Positions 1 to 8,812 are shown, numbered from the stretch's first letter. The stretch is 64,000 nt of DNA from Cyanobium sp. Cruz CV13-4-11 (GCF_024346055.1 NZ_JAGQCH010000001.1:186001-250000); one strand, 5' to 3'. A program made the numbers and translations. The notes: a model not told the origin generated them from the sequence alone.

Positions 1-1373
1 TCCGCAAGGACAAGGCCGTCTCCCTCAAGCCGGCGGTGGATCAGGCCCTGGCCGAGGGCTGCCCCAGCGTCGAGCACGTTCTTGTGGTGCGCCGCACCGG
101 TGAAGCCACCGCCTTCGAGGCCGGCCGCGACCTCTGGTGGCATGAGCTGGTGGACGGCCAGAGCGCCGACTGCCCGGCCGAGCCCATGGCCAGCGAGGAC
201 CGCCTCTTCGTTCTCTACACCTCCGGTTCCACCGGCAAGCCCAAGGGTGTGGTGCACACCACCGCCGGCTACAACCTCTGGGCCCACCTCACCTTCCAGT
301 GGATCTTCGACATCCGTGAGGACGACATCCACTGGTGCACCGCCGACGTGGGCTGGATCACCGGCCACAGCTACATCGTCTACGGCCCCCTCTCCAATGG
401 CGCCACCACGCTCATGTACGAGGGGGCACCGAGGCCCGCCAAGCCCGGGGCCTTCTGGGAGGTGATCGAGAAGCACCGGGTGACGATCTTCTACACCGCC
501 CCCACCGCCATCCGCGCCTTCATGAAGAGCGGCCGCGCGGTGCCCGACCGCTACGACATGTCCAGCCTGCGGATCCTCGGCAGCGTCGGCGAGCCGATCA
601 ATCCCGAGGCCTGGATGTGGTATCGCGATGTGATCGGAGGCGACCGTTGCCCCGTGGTGGACACCTGGTGGCAGACCGAGACCGGCGGGGTCATGATCAG
701 CCCCCTGCCCGGGGCCACTCCCACCAAGCCCGGTTCGGCCACCCTGCCCCTGCCGGGTATCGTGGCCGAAGTGGTCGACCTGGAGGGCAACAGCGTGCCC
801 ACCGGGGAGGGAGGCTATCTGGCGGTCAGGCGGCCCTGGCCCGGCATGATGCGCACCGTGCACGGCGATCCCGACCGCTTCCGCCGCAGCTACTGGGAGC
901 ACATCCGGCCCGCCGATGGCAGTTACCTCTACTTCGCCGGCGACGGCGCCCGCCGGGACGCGGATGGTTATTTCTGGGTGATGGGCCGGGTCGATGACGT
1001 CATCAACGTTTCGGGCCACCGGCTGGGCACGATGGAGATCGAATCCGCCCTGGTGAGCCATCCCGCCGTGGCGGAGGCCGCCGTGGTGGGCCGACCGGAC
1101 GACCTCAAGGGGGAAGGGATCGTGGCCTTCGTCACCCTGGATGTGGGGGTGGACGGCGACGCGGCCCTAGAGGCCGAACTGCGCCGTCATGTGGGTCAGG
1201 AGATCGGCCCGATCGCCCGGCCCGACATCATCCGCTTCACCGATTCCCTGCCGAAGACCCGCAGCGGCAAGATCATGCGCCGCATCCTGCGCTCCCTGGC
1301 GGCGGGCCAAGAGGTGAGCGGTGACACCAGCACCCTCGAGGATCGCTCCGTGCTGGATGCCCTGCGGATTTAG
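1..1373 (+). CDS. acs: Acetyl-CoA synthetase, 3' part (5' end outside window)
   Basis: AMP-forming acetate-CoA ligase: activates acetate to acetyl-AMP and then acetyl-CoA in the cytoplasm. The frame is open from base 3 with no start, so the gene continues upstream of the window; about 457 residues of a family usually near 650 are present. Visible motifs are the adenylate-forming P-loop [12 protein letters not shown], the WWQTETGG motif of acetate-specific enzymes, the hinge region [13 protein letters not shown], and the C-terminal [11 protein letters not shown], whose Lys is the catalytic and acetylatable residue. The gene ends one base before the convergent GGDEF/EAL gene. Identity is very secure. 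Confidence 0.97.
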   Translation, partial: RKDKAVSLKPAVDQALAEGCPSVEHVLVVRRTGEATAFEAGRDLWWHELVDGQSADCPAEPMASEDRLFVLYTSGSTGKPKGVVHTTAGYNLWAHLTFQWIFDIREDDIHWCTADVGWITGHSYIVYGPLSNGATTLMYEGAPRPAKPGAFWEVIEKHRVTIFYTAPTAIRAFMKSGRAVPDRYDMSSLRILGSVGEPINPEAWMWYRDVIGGDRCPVVDTWWQTETGGVMISPLPGATPTKPGSATLPLPGIVAEVVDLEGNSVPTGEGGYLAVRRPWPGMMRTVHGDPDRFRRSYWEHIRPADGSYLYFAGDGARRDADGYFWVMGRVDDVINVSGHRLGTMEIESALVSHPAVAEAAVVGRPDDLKGEGIVAFVTLDVGVDGDAALEAELRRHVGQEIGPIARPDIIRFTDSLPKTRSGKIMRRILRSLAAGQEVSGDTSTLEDRSVLDALRI

Positions 1374-1374
1374 G

Positions 1375-3111
1375 TCAGGGTGTCGTGTGTACAGCGGGGT
1401 GCGGCCGTCGTGGAGAGATGAAGCAGCGTTCGGTATCGCCGATGGACATGGGTTGCCCAAACAGATAGCCCTGGCCGTAATCGCTTCCCAGCTCGCGGAT
1501 CAGATCAAGCTGATTCTCGTTTTCCACCCCTTCGGCTACAACCTCCAGCTCGAGGGCCCGGGCCAGGGAGATGATGGTGGTGGCGATCACATCATCCTCC
1601 GGATTCAGGCCCAGTCCATCCACGAAGGACCGGTCGATCTTCAACAAAGCCACCGGGAAGCGTTTGAGATAAAGCAAGGAAGAATATCCAGTGCCGAAAT
1701 CGTCAATCGCCAGGCGGAGATTGAGATTTCGCAACGCAATGATGTTGCTCGCCGTAGATTTAATATCTTCCACCAGGGCCGTTTCGGTGATTTCCAGGTA
1801 GACGTTGCAGGAATTGATTCCTGTTGTTTCCAGGATTGCCTTGATGCGCTCCTTTGTACGGGGGTCGGCCAGGCTGTGCGCCGAAAGATTGGAGGAAAGT
1901 CGCAGATGCTCAAGACCAGGAATCTGCTGCCACTTGGCTATGGCTGAGCAACCCGTTTCGAAGACGATCATGTCCATCTCTTGAATCAAGCCGCTATCTT
2001 CAGCCTGATTCAAAAAGCTACCCGGGGGCAGAATTCCATGCTGGGGATGCTGCCAGCGTATCAGTGTCTCAAAGCCTGCCAGCGTGTTATCGGATAGGCG
2101 AAACAGGGGTTGGAGGTAGGTTCTGATTTCGCCATTGTCCGCCGCATGGCCGAGGTTCTCTTCCAGGGAGAGGCGTTGTTGCGCCAGCACTCGCATCGAG
2201 GAATGGAAGTTCGCGTAACGACCCCTGCCAAGCGCCTTGGCCCGATACATCGCCATATCGGCATTTTCCAGCACGACGGAGGGATCATCGCCGGGTTGGA
2301 CGAAGCTGATGCCGATCGACACGGTATGGCTGAGTTCGGAGCCGAACACCCTGATGGGCTGGCGGATCGTCTCAATGATTCTTCTGGCCAGCTCGTTGGT
2401 TGCGTGGCGATCGCCGAGCTGCGTGATCACGATGAATTCATCGCCTGACAGCCGTCCCACCAAATCTTCATGGCGCACTGAATCCGTGAGGATGCGGCTG
2501 ATGTGGATCAGCAGTTGATCCCCCGCGGCATGGCCATGGGCGTCATTGATCCACTTGAAGCGATCGATGTCGATGAACAGCACGGCCGTCACCAGAGCTT
2601 CGTCAGCCACCAAATGGTCAATGGTTGCCTTGAGGTGATCCAGCACCATCCGCCGGTTGGGCAGGCCGGTGAGGGCGTCATGGGTGGCCTGCTGATAGGC
2701 ATCATTTCGCGCCTGGCGTTCAGACGTCACTGCCCGCAGCATGTTCATGCTGAGTTCAATACTGCGGGCCATCGCCCTTAGCAGGGCCCGCTCCTCCAGA
2801 TCGAAGCGTTCGCCCAGGCGGCCGACAAACAGCACGTCGCTGGATCCCAGCGGAGCCCAGCAGGCGTGCAGGTCTCCAGAGCGGATGGGGATGTTGCTCG
2901 GTTGCTGCTTGGCCTGCTCCAGCAGTTGGATCTGGTCGGTTTCGCTCAGTCCGATGCACCAACTGATCTGGCCCTCGCAGAGGATGGCGGCGACCTCCGC
3001 ATCCACCGATTCCGCCACCCGGTTGACCACGTTGCGGAGGTTGTCGGGATCTTCGGTTGAAAACGCCGAGAGGATCTCCGAGAGCAAGTGAAGGGACCAG
3101 GAGGTCTCCAT
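1375..3111 (-). CDS. GAF-like/GGDEF/EAL c-di-GMP turnover protein
   Basis: Cytoplasmic bifunctional cyclic-di-GMP protein of 578 residues without membrane segments. A GAF-like sensor region fills residues about 10-130. The GGDEF domain (about 140-300) has an intact SGDEF active site at 222-226 and an RHED inhibitory I-site five residues upstream (213-216). The EAL domain (about 320-565) carries ETL at 348-350 in place of EAL with the catalytic Glu kept, plus EITE, DDFGTGYS, KIDRSFV and EGVE. Both synthesis and hydrolysis therefore look possible. Its ATG overlaps the stop of the upstream FIST gene by one base (TAATG), which implies coupled translation. Direction of the net activity cannot be told from sequence. 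Confidence 0.93.
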   Translation of the reverse strand: METSWSLHLLSEILSAFSTEDPDNLRNVVNRVAESVDAEVAAILCEGQISWCIGLSETDQIQLLEQAKQQPSNIPIRSGDLHACWAPLGSSDVLFVGRLGERFDLEERALLRAMARSIELSMNMLRAVTSERQARNDAYQQATHDALTGLPNRRMVLDHLKATIDHLVADEALVTAVLFIDIDRFKWINDAHGHAAGDQLLIHISRILTDSVRHEDLVGRLSGDEFIVITQLGDRHATNELARRIIETIRQPIRVFGSELSHTVSIGISFVQPGDDPSVVLENADMAMYRAKALGRGRYANFHSSMRVLAQQRLSLEENLGHAADNGEIRTYLQPLFRLSDNTLAGFETLIRWQHPQHGILPPGSFLNQAEDSGLIQEMDMIVFETGCSAIAKWQQIPGLEHLRLSSNLSAHSLADPRTKERIKAILETTGINSCNVYLEITETALVEDIKSTASNIIALRNLNLRLAIDDFGTGYSSLLYLKRFPVALLKIDRSFVDGLGLNPEDDVIATTIISLARALELEVVAEGVENENQLDLIRELGSDYGQGYLFGQPMSIGDTERCFISPRRPHPAVHTTP

Positions 3112-4286
3112 TAGCCGATCGCCAGGGTCACCAGCGTCTGATTGTGAAACCCGCCGGCCCCTTTGGTCCTGCAGATTTCTCCATAGGTGTAGAAGCCCGC
3201 CATCGGGATGTTTCCGCAGATGTTCCCGCAGGTGCTAGTGATCAGATCGGTTTCCTCGTGGACCCGATCTTCGGTAAACACTGCACGCCTGGAGACACAG
3301 TCGAACAGGAACAGTCCGACCGCTTCTTCCCCGTTCAGGGCTGCCAGTGCCGACTGAACCGACTGGGCGGCGGCATCCAGCACGGAGTTGAAATCGCCTT
3401 CGGCCAGAAAGGCCAGAGCTCCCTGGGGCACTTCCGCTATCGTTATCAGCTCCCGCGTCTGAAGGTTGAAACCCGTGATGTGGCGCATTTCTATTTTGTC
3501 GCGACGGCGGATCCCGATCGGATGGGTGGCGGCGAAGGCGGCAAAAGTGGTCTGATCCGTTTTGGCGTTCTCAGGTGGATTGAAGAAATCCAGATACACG
3601 TCTAGAGCTGGCTTGTCCTCCAGAGAGGAGAGAATGTTGCCCTTGCTACCGGTCACCAGCATTGGCTCACTTGCCGCGGTCCATCCATGGCTCACCCCAA
3701 TGCCCAGGGGGCGCTCAGAGCTGATGGCGGCGGCAACCACCGACTGGGTAAGTACCTGTCTCCCGTGGATCTGCCGCGTGTGCTTCATCGCCAGGTTATC
3801 GCCGGCACAGCCACCGACCAAGGGGACGTCGATGGCGGCCACGTCATAGGCGCCACGCACGACCTCCATCTGATCACCGCAGAGGCCGTCGGAAAGCATC
3901 ATCAGAACGGTGTTGGACCGCCGCTCGAGTTGATCCAGGCATTGGGCGGCTTCGGTGGCCGCGTTGCGCAGACCCAGGTCATCCCCCTGGCCAGATCCGG
4001 TGGTGACCCGGATCGCGTCACCGCCGAGGGCCCAGAGCACCAGCGCGTTGGCCATCGCACCAGCCGTGGAGATTTCCCCGGATGTTGTGCAGCCGATCAC
4101 CTGGGTGCCGGGTAGAGCTTCATACAGGCCTTCCGCAATGGTGGCCAGATCGAAGTGCGGCGCCACCAGGGCCACCACCAGCTTCGGGGGAGCCGGGCTC
4201 TCCAGGGCGCGGAGCGCCTCAGTCAGGGCTTCGGCGGATCCTGGCTTGGTGGAGGCCCCGACCTTGACCCAAGATTCTGTGCCCAT
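3111..4286 (-). CDS. FIST-domain sensory protein (FIST_N + FIST_C)
   Basis: 391-residue soluble protein with the FIST_N fold in roughly the first 220 residues (including the VIGCTTSGE motif typical of the family) and FIST_C in the remainder. FIST domains are predicted small-ligand sensors, proposed to bind amino acids or their derivatives, and commonly accompany signalling output domains. Here the output is the next gene: the FIST stop codon shares a base with the start of a GGDEF/EAL gene, so sensor and c-di-GMP enzyme are probably made in fixed ratio. The ligand is unknown. Start chosen at ATG 4286, giving a full-length FIST_N. Confidence 0.9.
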   Translation of the reverse strand: MGTESWVKVGASTKPGSAEALTEALRALESPAPPKLVVALVAPHFDLATIAEGLYEALPGTQVIGCTTSGEISTAGAMANALVLWALGGDAIRVTTGSGQGDDLGLRNAATEAAQCLDQLERRSNTVLMMLSDGLCGDQMEVVRGAYDVAAIDVPLVGGCAGDNLAMKHTRQIHGRQVLTQSVVAAAISSERPLGIGVSHGWTAASEPMLVTGSKGNILSSLEDKPALDVYLDFFNPPENAKTDQTTFAAFAATHPIGIRRRDKIEMRHITGFNLQTRELITIAEVPQGALAFLAEGDFNSVLDAAAQSVQSALAALNGEEAVGLFLFDCVSRRAVFTEDRVHEETDLITSTCGNICGNIPMAGFYTYGEICRTKGAGGFHNQTLVTLAIG

Positions 4287-4379
4287 TTGGTCGCTCCTGG
4301 GGCCGGCTCACGAACCGGATGACTAATTCCTCCGACCACTATGGCGCTTGGCTGGGGGGGATCCGGCTGCCGGTCTGGT

Positions 4380-5114
4380 TCAGGCGCTGTTGGTGGGGAG
4401 GCAGCCGTCAATCGTGTCGGCGATCAGCTCCACGGCCCGCTGGCGGCTGGGATCGTCAGCCCAGCTGCCCAGGAGGTTCTGGCGCAGACCTGCGCTCGCC
4501 GGGGCCAGATGGTCTCCCGGCAGCTCGGTGAGCCGGCTGGCATCCCCGGCTCGGCTCTGCAGCACTGCCAGGAGTCGGCTGCTCTGGTCGATCGTGTCGC
4601 GGCGGAAGCGCACCAGCAGGTTGTGGGGCTGGCGGTAGCTGCTGCCGATCTGGAGCAGGGTGTCCTCCGGGGAGGGGCTGAACTCACTGCGGAAGCGGAA
4701 TTGCTGGCCCAGCTCCGCCAGGAAGGGGATCGATCGCTCGGCCGAGAAGTTGTTGAAGCTGAGCGCCACCAGGCCATCGCAGCGGCGGCCGCCGTCGGGG
4801 GCGAGCAGGTGCAGCTTGCAGCCGAGGCTGTGGCCGAGCCGCAGCAGGGTTGCGTCGCCAGGCCCGACCTGCTGCTCCCGTTGCTGGCGGAACAGACGCC
4901 AGGCGGCATTGGCCTGGGCCTGGTGGTCGAAGCCCGGCACGTAGCTCCAGGCATGGATCCGCCAGCCCCGGGCGGCCAGGGCCTCAAGAAGGCGCCGGTA
5001 GCTCAGCTGGGGGGTGGCGGCCAGGTAGCTGCCGCCGATGAACTCAATCAGCCCGCGGGGCCGGACCGTGGGCTCGAGCGTCCAGAGCTCCCCTTGCTGT
5101 CGCCACGCCGTCAT
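4380..5114 (-). CDS. DUF1350 alpha/beta-hydrolase-like protein
   Basis: 244 residues matching the DUF1350 family of cyanobacteria and plastids. The protein has an alpha/beta-hydrolase look: an N-terminal GLIEFIGGSYLAATPQ segment, a nucleophile-elbow-like GHSLGCK around residue 94, and a late PGDHLAP that could carry the catalytic His. No substrate is established for the family, so a lipase or esterase role is only inferred. It is the middle gene of a same-strand run (prxQ, this gene, FIST, GGDEF/EAL) but lies 93 bases from FIST, so it need not be co-transcribed with it. Confidence 0.85.
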   Translation of the reverse strand: MTAWRQQGELWTLEPTVRPRGLIEFIGGSYLAATPQLSYRRLLEALAARGWRIHAWSYVPGFDHQAQANAAWRLFRQQREQQVGPGDATLLRLGHSLGCKLHLLAPDGGRRCDGLVALSFNNFSAERSIPFLAELGQQFRFRSEFSPSPEDTLLQIGSSYRQPHNLLVRFRRDTIDQSSRLLAVLQSRAGDASRLTELPGDHLAPASAGLRQNLLGSWADDPSRQRAVELIADTIDGCLPTNSA

Positions 5115-5148
5115 CGTCCGGTCCCCCCGTGCTGGTTCGCGAGCGGGG

Positions 5149-5613
5149 TCAGGAGGCCTGGAGGCCGCGCAGGGCGTCGAGGGCCTCGCGCCGGTGGGCC
5201 GGGCCGTCCAGCAGGTTGTTGAACACGTGGCGGATCACCCCCTGGCCGTCGATCACGTAGGTGACCCTGCCGGGCAGCAGGCCCAGCACGCTGGGCACGC
5301 CGAAGGCCTTGCGCACCCGGTTGACGGCATCGACCAGCAACGGGAAGGGCAGCCGGTGGCGGTTGGCGAAGCGCCGGTGGCTGGCGGCATCGTCGCCACT
5401 CACACCCCACACCTCGGCCCCGAGCGCCTGCAGGTCGGCGTAGCTGTCGCGGAAGGCGCAGGCCTCCATGGTGCAGCCAGGGGTGTCGTCTTTGGGATAG
5501 AAAAACAGCACCAGGGCCTTGCCGTCCAGCTGGTCACTGCGCCGTTCCGTGCCGTCCTGGTCGTTGAGGGCGATCAGGGGGGCGGTGTCGCCGGGGGCGA
5601 GGGCAGGAGCCAC
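5149..5613 (-). CDS. prxQ: Peroxiredoxin Q / bacterioferritin comigratory protein
   Basis: Thioredoxin-dependent peroxidase of 154 residues that reduces hydrogen peroxide and alkyl hydroperoxides. The TPGCTMEACAFRD motif holds the peroxidatic Cys47 and the resolving Cys52 five residues on, the atypical 2-Cys arrangement of PrxQ/BCP. The upstream FFYPKDDTPG context is also diagnostic. The start is a GTG at 5613. It is divergent from the exonuclease gene at 5715 and followed on the same strand by the DUF1350 gene 34 bases away. There is no transit or signal peptide, so it acts in the cytoplasm. Confidence 0.95.
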   Translation of the reverse strand: MAPALAPGDTAPLIALNDQDGTERRSDQLDGKALVLFFYPKDDTPGCTMEACAFRDSYADLQALGAEVWGVSGDDAASHRRFANRHRLPFPLLVDAVNRVRKAFGVPSVLGLLPGRVTYVIDGQGVIRHVFNNLLDGPAHRREALDALRGLQAS

Positions 5614-5714
5614 GGAACGTCGGGAGTCAGCGGAACCGACCCAGCCTAGGAAGTGCGCACCCGGCCAGGCCTTGCCCGGGTTGCGACGATGGGGACGCGT
5701 GCGGACGGCGCCCG

Positions 5715-6644
5715 ATGCAGGAGCAACCCGGTCTCTGGCAACAGAACGATCTGCTGGGCATGGCCGCGCCGCTGCCCGCCGCCCCGGAACCGCCAGCCTC
5801 CCCCCGGGTCGCGGCCCAGCTCCCGGCCAAGCTTCCTACCCCTGCCCCTGCTCCCGCCGAGCCCTCCCGGCCAACGTCCCTGTCGCTGCCCGCCTGCGCC
5901 GGTCGCCCAGCGCGGGCCCTGCCCCGGGTCCCTGAGACCCTGCTCATCCTGGACACGGAGACCACCGGGCTCTCCACCCTCCAGGGCCAGTGCATCGAGG
6001 TGGGGGCGATCCTCTTCCATGTGCCCCACCGGGCGGTGCTGACCCAGGTGTCGTTCCTGATGCCCTGCACCGGTAACGCCGCCGAGGGCATCAACGGCAT
6101 CCCCGCTGCCGTGACACGCCTGGAGCAGCCCTGGCAGGACGCCCTGGCCTGCTTCCGGTCGATGGTGGAAGCCTGTGAGGCCCTGGTGGCCCACAACGTC
6201 GCCTTCGACCGTCAGTGGTTCGGCCTGGGGCCATTGCCGGCGCTGGACCGCCCCTGGATCTGCTCGATGGAGGACATCCGCTGGCCGGCGGAGCGCCAGC
6301 TGCGCAGCACCCCCTCGGTGCGGGATCTGGCCCTGGCCTACGGGGTGCCGGTGTGGGCGGCCCACCGGGCCCTGACCGACTGCATCTACCTGGCCCAGGT
6401 GTTCGAGCGCTGCACCGACCTGGAGGCCCTGCTGCAGGCCGCCCTGGAGCCCCGCAGCCTCTACCGGGCCGACCTTTCCTATGCCGAGCGTCACCGTGCC
6501 AGGGAGGCCGGTTTCCGCTGGAACGAAGCGGTGCCAAGGGCCTGGAGCCGCCGCTTGAGCCGGCGCGAGGCGGAAGCGCTGGCCTTCCCTGTCCAGTTGG
6601 TGCCGGACCCCGCGTCCGGCGACGGACTGGCGCGAAGCGCCTGA
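5715..6644 (+). CDS. DnaQ-type 3'-5' exonuclease (DEDDh)
   Basis: 309-residue protein with a DEDDh exonuclease core at about residues 75-240. Exo I is LLILDTETTGL with both acidic ligands, Exo II is AHNVAFDRQWF, and Exo III ends in HRALTDCIYL with the His four residues before the Asp. The first ~70 residues are Pro/Ala-rich and probably disordered. The C-terminal ~70 residues (YRADLSYAERHRAREAGFRW onward) form an extra segment I associate with cyanobacterial members. A role in proofreading or repair is inferred; it is separate from the polymerase III alpha gene at 29.5 kb. The exact start in the low-complexity region is uncertain. Confidence 0.88.
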   Translation: MQEQPGLWQQNDLLGMAAPLPAAPEPPASPRVAAQLPAKLPTPAPAPAEPSRPTSLSLPACAGRPARALPRVPETLLILDTETTGLSTLQGQCIEVGAILFHVPHRAVLTQVSFLMPCTGNAAEGINGIPAAVTRLEQPWQDALACFRSMVEACEALVAHNVAFDRQWFGLGPLPALDRPWICSMEDIRWPAERQLRSTPSVRDLALAYGVPVWAAHRALTDCIYLAQVFERCTDLEALLQAALEPRSLYRADLSYAERHRAREAGFRWNEAVPRAWSRRLSRREAEALAFPVQLVPDPASGDGLARSA

Positions 6645-6755
6645 GGTCGCCGCCAAATCTTCCGTTTTTGTTTCGATGGTTGAAGCAGAACCGGGGATAC
6701 GGGGCGCTTCGCTGCGGGCTCCCCACCCTTGGAGTGTTCTTCCGGCGCCGCCGTC

Positions 6756-7010
6756 ATGGTCACCCGGCTGCCAACCAGCTCCGGTGAAGGCGCTGAACCC
6801 GCCCAGCACCGGGTGCGCCGCTGGCAGACGGCCCGCACCTGGGCACGGCTGATCCGGGAAGCGGAGGCCCTCTGGCGGGTCGACGTCCGCGCCCTGCGCC
6901 GGCTGGCCTCCCAGGAGCTGTTCCAGCTGGTGCAGGAGGTGCCGCCGCGGCTGCGCCGTCGCGTCAACCGTTGGCTGGTGCGCTTCAACGTCGCTACCCG
7001 GCTGCACTGA
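6756..7010 (+). CDS. Small basic hypothetical protein
   Basis: 84 residues, rich in Arg, Leu and Trp, predicted helical and strongly basic (for example VPPRLRRRVNRWLVRF near the C-terminus). I recognise no domain. An ATG 27 bases upstream is possible, but the start used here gives the cleaner N-terminus. It follows the exonuclease gene on the same strand by 111 bases and ends ahead of a terminator that reads on the other strand. The codon use resembles the neighbours, which supports a real gene, but function is unknown. Confidence 0.55.
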   Translation: MVTRLPTSSGEGAEPAQHRVRRWQTARTWARLIREAEALWRVDVRALRRLASQELFQLVQEVPPRLRRRVNRWLVRFNVATRLH

Positions 7011-7044
7011 CGCCTCGGCAGGCGGTACGGATCGCTGTACGGCC

Positions 7045-7073
7045 AAAAAAAATCAGCTGATGGGATCAGCTGA
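7045..7073 (-). terminator. Rho-independent terminator after tRNA-Pro
   Basis: Read on the minus strand, an eight-base stem TCAGCTGA, a five-base loop and a second TCAGCTGA are followed by eight T residues. Each arm is itself palindromic. It sits 57 bases beyond the 3' end of tRNA-Pro and would end the transcript carrying that tRNA and possibly the small genes before it. Confidence 0.85.
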
Positions 7074-7129
7074 CGAAACGAACAACAACCGACGACCCCA
7101 TGGGTGGAGCGTTCGGCGGACCGGCTGAA

Positions 7130-7203
7130 TCGGAGCGGCGGGATTCGAACCCACGACCCCCACTACCCCAAAGTGGTGCGCTACCAAGCTGCGCTACGCC
7201 CCG
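7130..7203 (-). tRNA. tRNA-Pro (anticodon GGG)
   Basis: A 74-base cloverleaf folds completely on the minus strand. The acceptor CGGGGCG pairs with CGCTCCG (one G-T), the D-stem GCGC/GCGC encloses AGCTTGGTA, the anticodon stem is CCACT/AGTGG with loop TTGGGGT giving anticodon GGG, and the T-arm is GTGGG-TTCGAAT-CCCGC. The C1-G72 pair and A73 are hallmarks of bacterial proline tRNA. The CCA end is not encoded. It reads CCC/CCU codons. It lies 14 bases after the preceding small gene on the same strand and has its own terminator downstream. Confidence 0.97.
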
Positions 7204-7217
7204 GCGGAATGAAGCTA

Positions 7218-7574
7218 TCACAGCGTCCTGGGGGTGCCGCGGCGCTTGGAAAGGCGCCGCATCAGGCGGTTCGTGAGCCGCTGGCGCCCCATCACCGTGT
7301 AGCCAAAGAGGCGCTCGCGCCGGGCCATCAACCGCAGTTCCGCCAGCCCCATCGTGGCCAGCTGCAGCTCGGGCAACCGCTGCCAGGCCATCGACCGCAG
7401 GGGCAGTTCGGAGCCCTCCCGGCCCTCCCTGAAGCCCTGCAGGGCGCCGCCGGCCATCCATTCCGGCACCAGCACGAACAACACCGCCAGCAGGCCGTAG
7501 AGCTCAACCAGGCCCTTCGGCAGCGGATGGAGCTGGCGCCTTGGCTGGTCCTGGTCCTCGACGGGGTCTCTCAC
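7218..7574 (-). CDS. Small membrane-associated hypothetical protein
   Basis: 118 residues starting at a GTG whose last two bases are the first two of the TGA of the gene before it (GTGA overlap). A hydrophobic stretch (LVELYGLLAVLFVLVPEWM, residues about 22-40) is followed by a basic tail ending in RLMRRLSKRRG. No known family is recognised. The same frame is open well upstream of this GTG, but that part overlaps the 53-residue gene and is compositionally unlike a protein, so the overlapping GTG start is preferred. It is the last of a three-gene chain and lies just before tRNA-Pro. Confidence 0.6.
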   Translation of the reverse strand: MRDPVEDQDQPRRQLHPLPKGLVELYGLLAVLFVLVPEWMAGGALQGFREGREGSELPLRSMAWQRLPELQLATMGLAELRLMARRERLFGYTVMGRQRLTNRLMRRLSKRRGTPRTL

Positions 7575-7732
7575 GAGAGCATGAAGGGCGCCATGGCGCT
7601 GGGCCCCTGGCGCCATTGCAGCGGTGGCTCTCCGGAGGGGTGCAGCCGCACCGTCCAGAAGGCCAGGGCAAAACAGATCCCGACGGCGACGATCAGGGCC
7701 ACGATCACCACCCGATCGGAGAGGGGCTTCAT
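7571..7732 (-). CDS. 53-residue single-pass membrane protein
   Basis: A short gene that is easy to miss. The 53-residue product has a charged start (MKPLSDR), one hydrophobic segment VVIVALIVAVGICFALAFW (residues 8-26), and a polar tail ending in APFMLS. Its ATG overlaps the stop of the preceding gene in ATGA, and its TGA overlaps the GTG start of the next gene, so both flanks point to coupled translation. No family is recognised. The topology suggests an anchor or small accessory subunit for the flanking products, which is inference. Confidence 0.65.
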   Translation of the reverse strand: MKPLSDRVVIVALIVAVGICFALAFWTVRLHPSGEPPLQWRQGPSAMAPFMLS

Positions 7733-8037
7733 ACCTGTTCGCTGCGCACGCAGATGCGGCGACTGGGGAGCTGTTCAAGGGTGAGTTCATCACCCCGCAG
7801 GATCACCCGCAGGCTTTCGTTCTGATAGCGAAGACCCGGCGCATCCGAATTCTCCCGGAACAGGGTGGAGCGGGACCTGCCGGCGATCAGTGAGGCCTGG
7901 GAGGCGTTGCGTTCGAGCACCACTGAGAGGCGGTCACCGCAGAGGAAGCGTTCCCGTATGTCGTAGTTCTCCCACCAGGGGGACTGCATGGCGAGCAGGG
8001 GCAGGAGTCCGAGCGCGAGCAGCGGGGGGGCGGCCAT
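7729..8037 (-). CDS. Secreted or periplasmic hypothetical protein
   Basis: 102 residues from an ATG that gives a classical short signal sequence (MAAPPLLALGLLPLLAMQS). The mature part is polar, with two Cys (FLCGDRLSVVLE and RRICVRSEQ) that could form a disulfide. A start 54 bases upstream would add an Arg-rich leader and spoil the signal peptide. Its stop overlaps the start of the 53-residue membrane gene by four bases. It resembles small conserved proteins of picocyanobacteria, but I cannot assign a role. Confidence 0.65.
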   Translation of the reverse strand: MAAPPLLALGLLPLLAMQSPWWENYDIRERFLCGDRLSVVLERNASQASLIAGRSRSTLFRENSDAPGLRYQNESLRVILRGDELTLEQLPSRRICVRSEQV

Positions 8038-8048
8038 GGAAGAAGCGT

Positions 8049-8786
8049 TCAGACGAGGGCGATCGGCGCATTGTCGCCGCGAAGGACGCAATGGGGGATG
8101 GCCCAGTCATAGCTTTCCCACACGCCGGCGGGAAGGAGGTAGGTGGCGCCGGGGAAGGGGCCAAGGGGTACTCCCGTGGGCTGGGCGGAGCAGTAAGGGC
8201 GGCTTCCGGGCTTGGCCAGGTACTGCTGGTGGTAGGGCTCGGCGAAGTGAAAGCGTCTGCCGGAGCCGATCTCGGTGGTGATGCGTCCAGCCCCGGCGGC
8301 ATCGAGAGCCGCCTGGTAGGCCTGACGGCTGGTCTCGGCGAGGGCCAGCAGCGCGGGGTCGTCCACAAAGATGGCGGATCGGTACTGGCTGCCCCGGTCA
8401 TTGCCCTGGCGGTTGCCCTGGGTGGGGTCGTGGCACTCCCAGAACAGCTTGAGCAGATCGGCGAAGGAGACGCGGGCCGTGTCCCACACCACCCGCACCA
8501 CTTCAGCGTGGCCGCTGCGGCCGCTGCAGACCTGCTCGTAGCTGGGGGAAGCCAGCTGGCCGCCCGCATAGCCCACCGCGGTGGTGACCACCCCGGGCAG
8601 CCGCCAGAAACCCTTCTCCGCCCCCCAGAAGCAACCGCAGCCAAACTGGGCCTCCGCCTGGCCGTCCGACGGCGGCGCCTCCACCGGAGTTCCGAGAACG
8701 GCGTGGAGACCTGCGGACACTGGGCCGACTTTGTCGGGGGCCGGGTTGCTGCTGCCGCCCGAGGTGTTGTTGAAGAGGCCGAACAA
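8049..8786 (-). CDS. msrA: Peptide methionine-(S)-S-oxide reductase
   Basis: MsrA repairs oxidised methionine (S-sulfoxide form) using thioredoxin. The catalytic motif GCFWGAEK has its nucleophilic Cys at residue 52, and the substrate pocket segments GYAGG, SGHAEVVRV and RGSQYRSAIF are all present. The 245 residues include about 40 extra at the N-terminus, compared with the usual core near 200, and the gene begins with TTG. A Cys in RPYCSAQP near the C-terminus may act in resolution. It is 11 bases upstream of the secreted small protein gene. Confidence 0.96.
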   Translation of the reverse strand: MFGLFNNTSGGSSNPAPDKVGPVSAGLHAVLGTPVEAPPSDGQAEAQFGCGCFWGAEKGFWRLPGVVTTAVGYAGGQLASPSYEQVCSGRSGHAEVVRVVWDTARVSFADLLKLFWECHDPTQGNRQGNDRGSQYRSAIFVDDPALLALAETSRQAYQAALDAAGAGRITTEIGSGRRFHFAEPYHQQYLAKPGSRPYCSAQPTGVPLGPFPGATYLLPAGVWESYDWAIPHCVLRGDNAPIALV

Positions 8787-8812
8787 GGCGTTATGCCATC
8801 AGACGTTCAACC

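Noticed and set aside
4341-5222. Plus-strand frame opposite the DUF1350 gene
   Set aside because: Ala/Gly/Gln-rich antisense artefact; DUF1350 is the recognised product.
7571-7793. Longer N-terminus for the gene ending at 7218
   Set aside because: The upstream part of that frame overlaps two other genes and reads as Arg/Ala-rich non-protein-like sequence; the GTGA overlap start is better.
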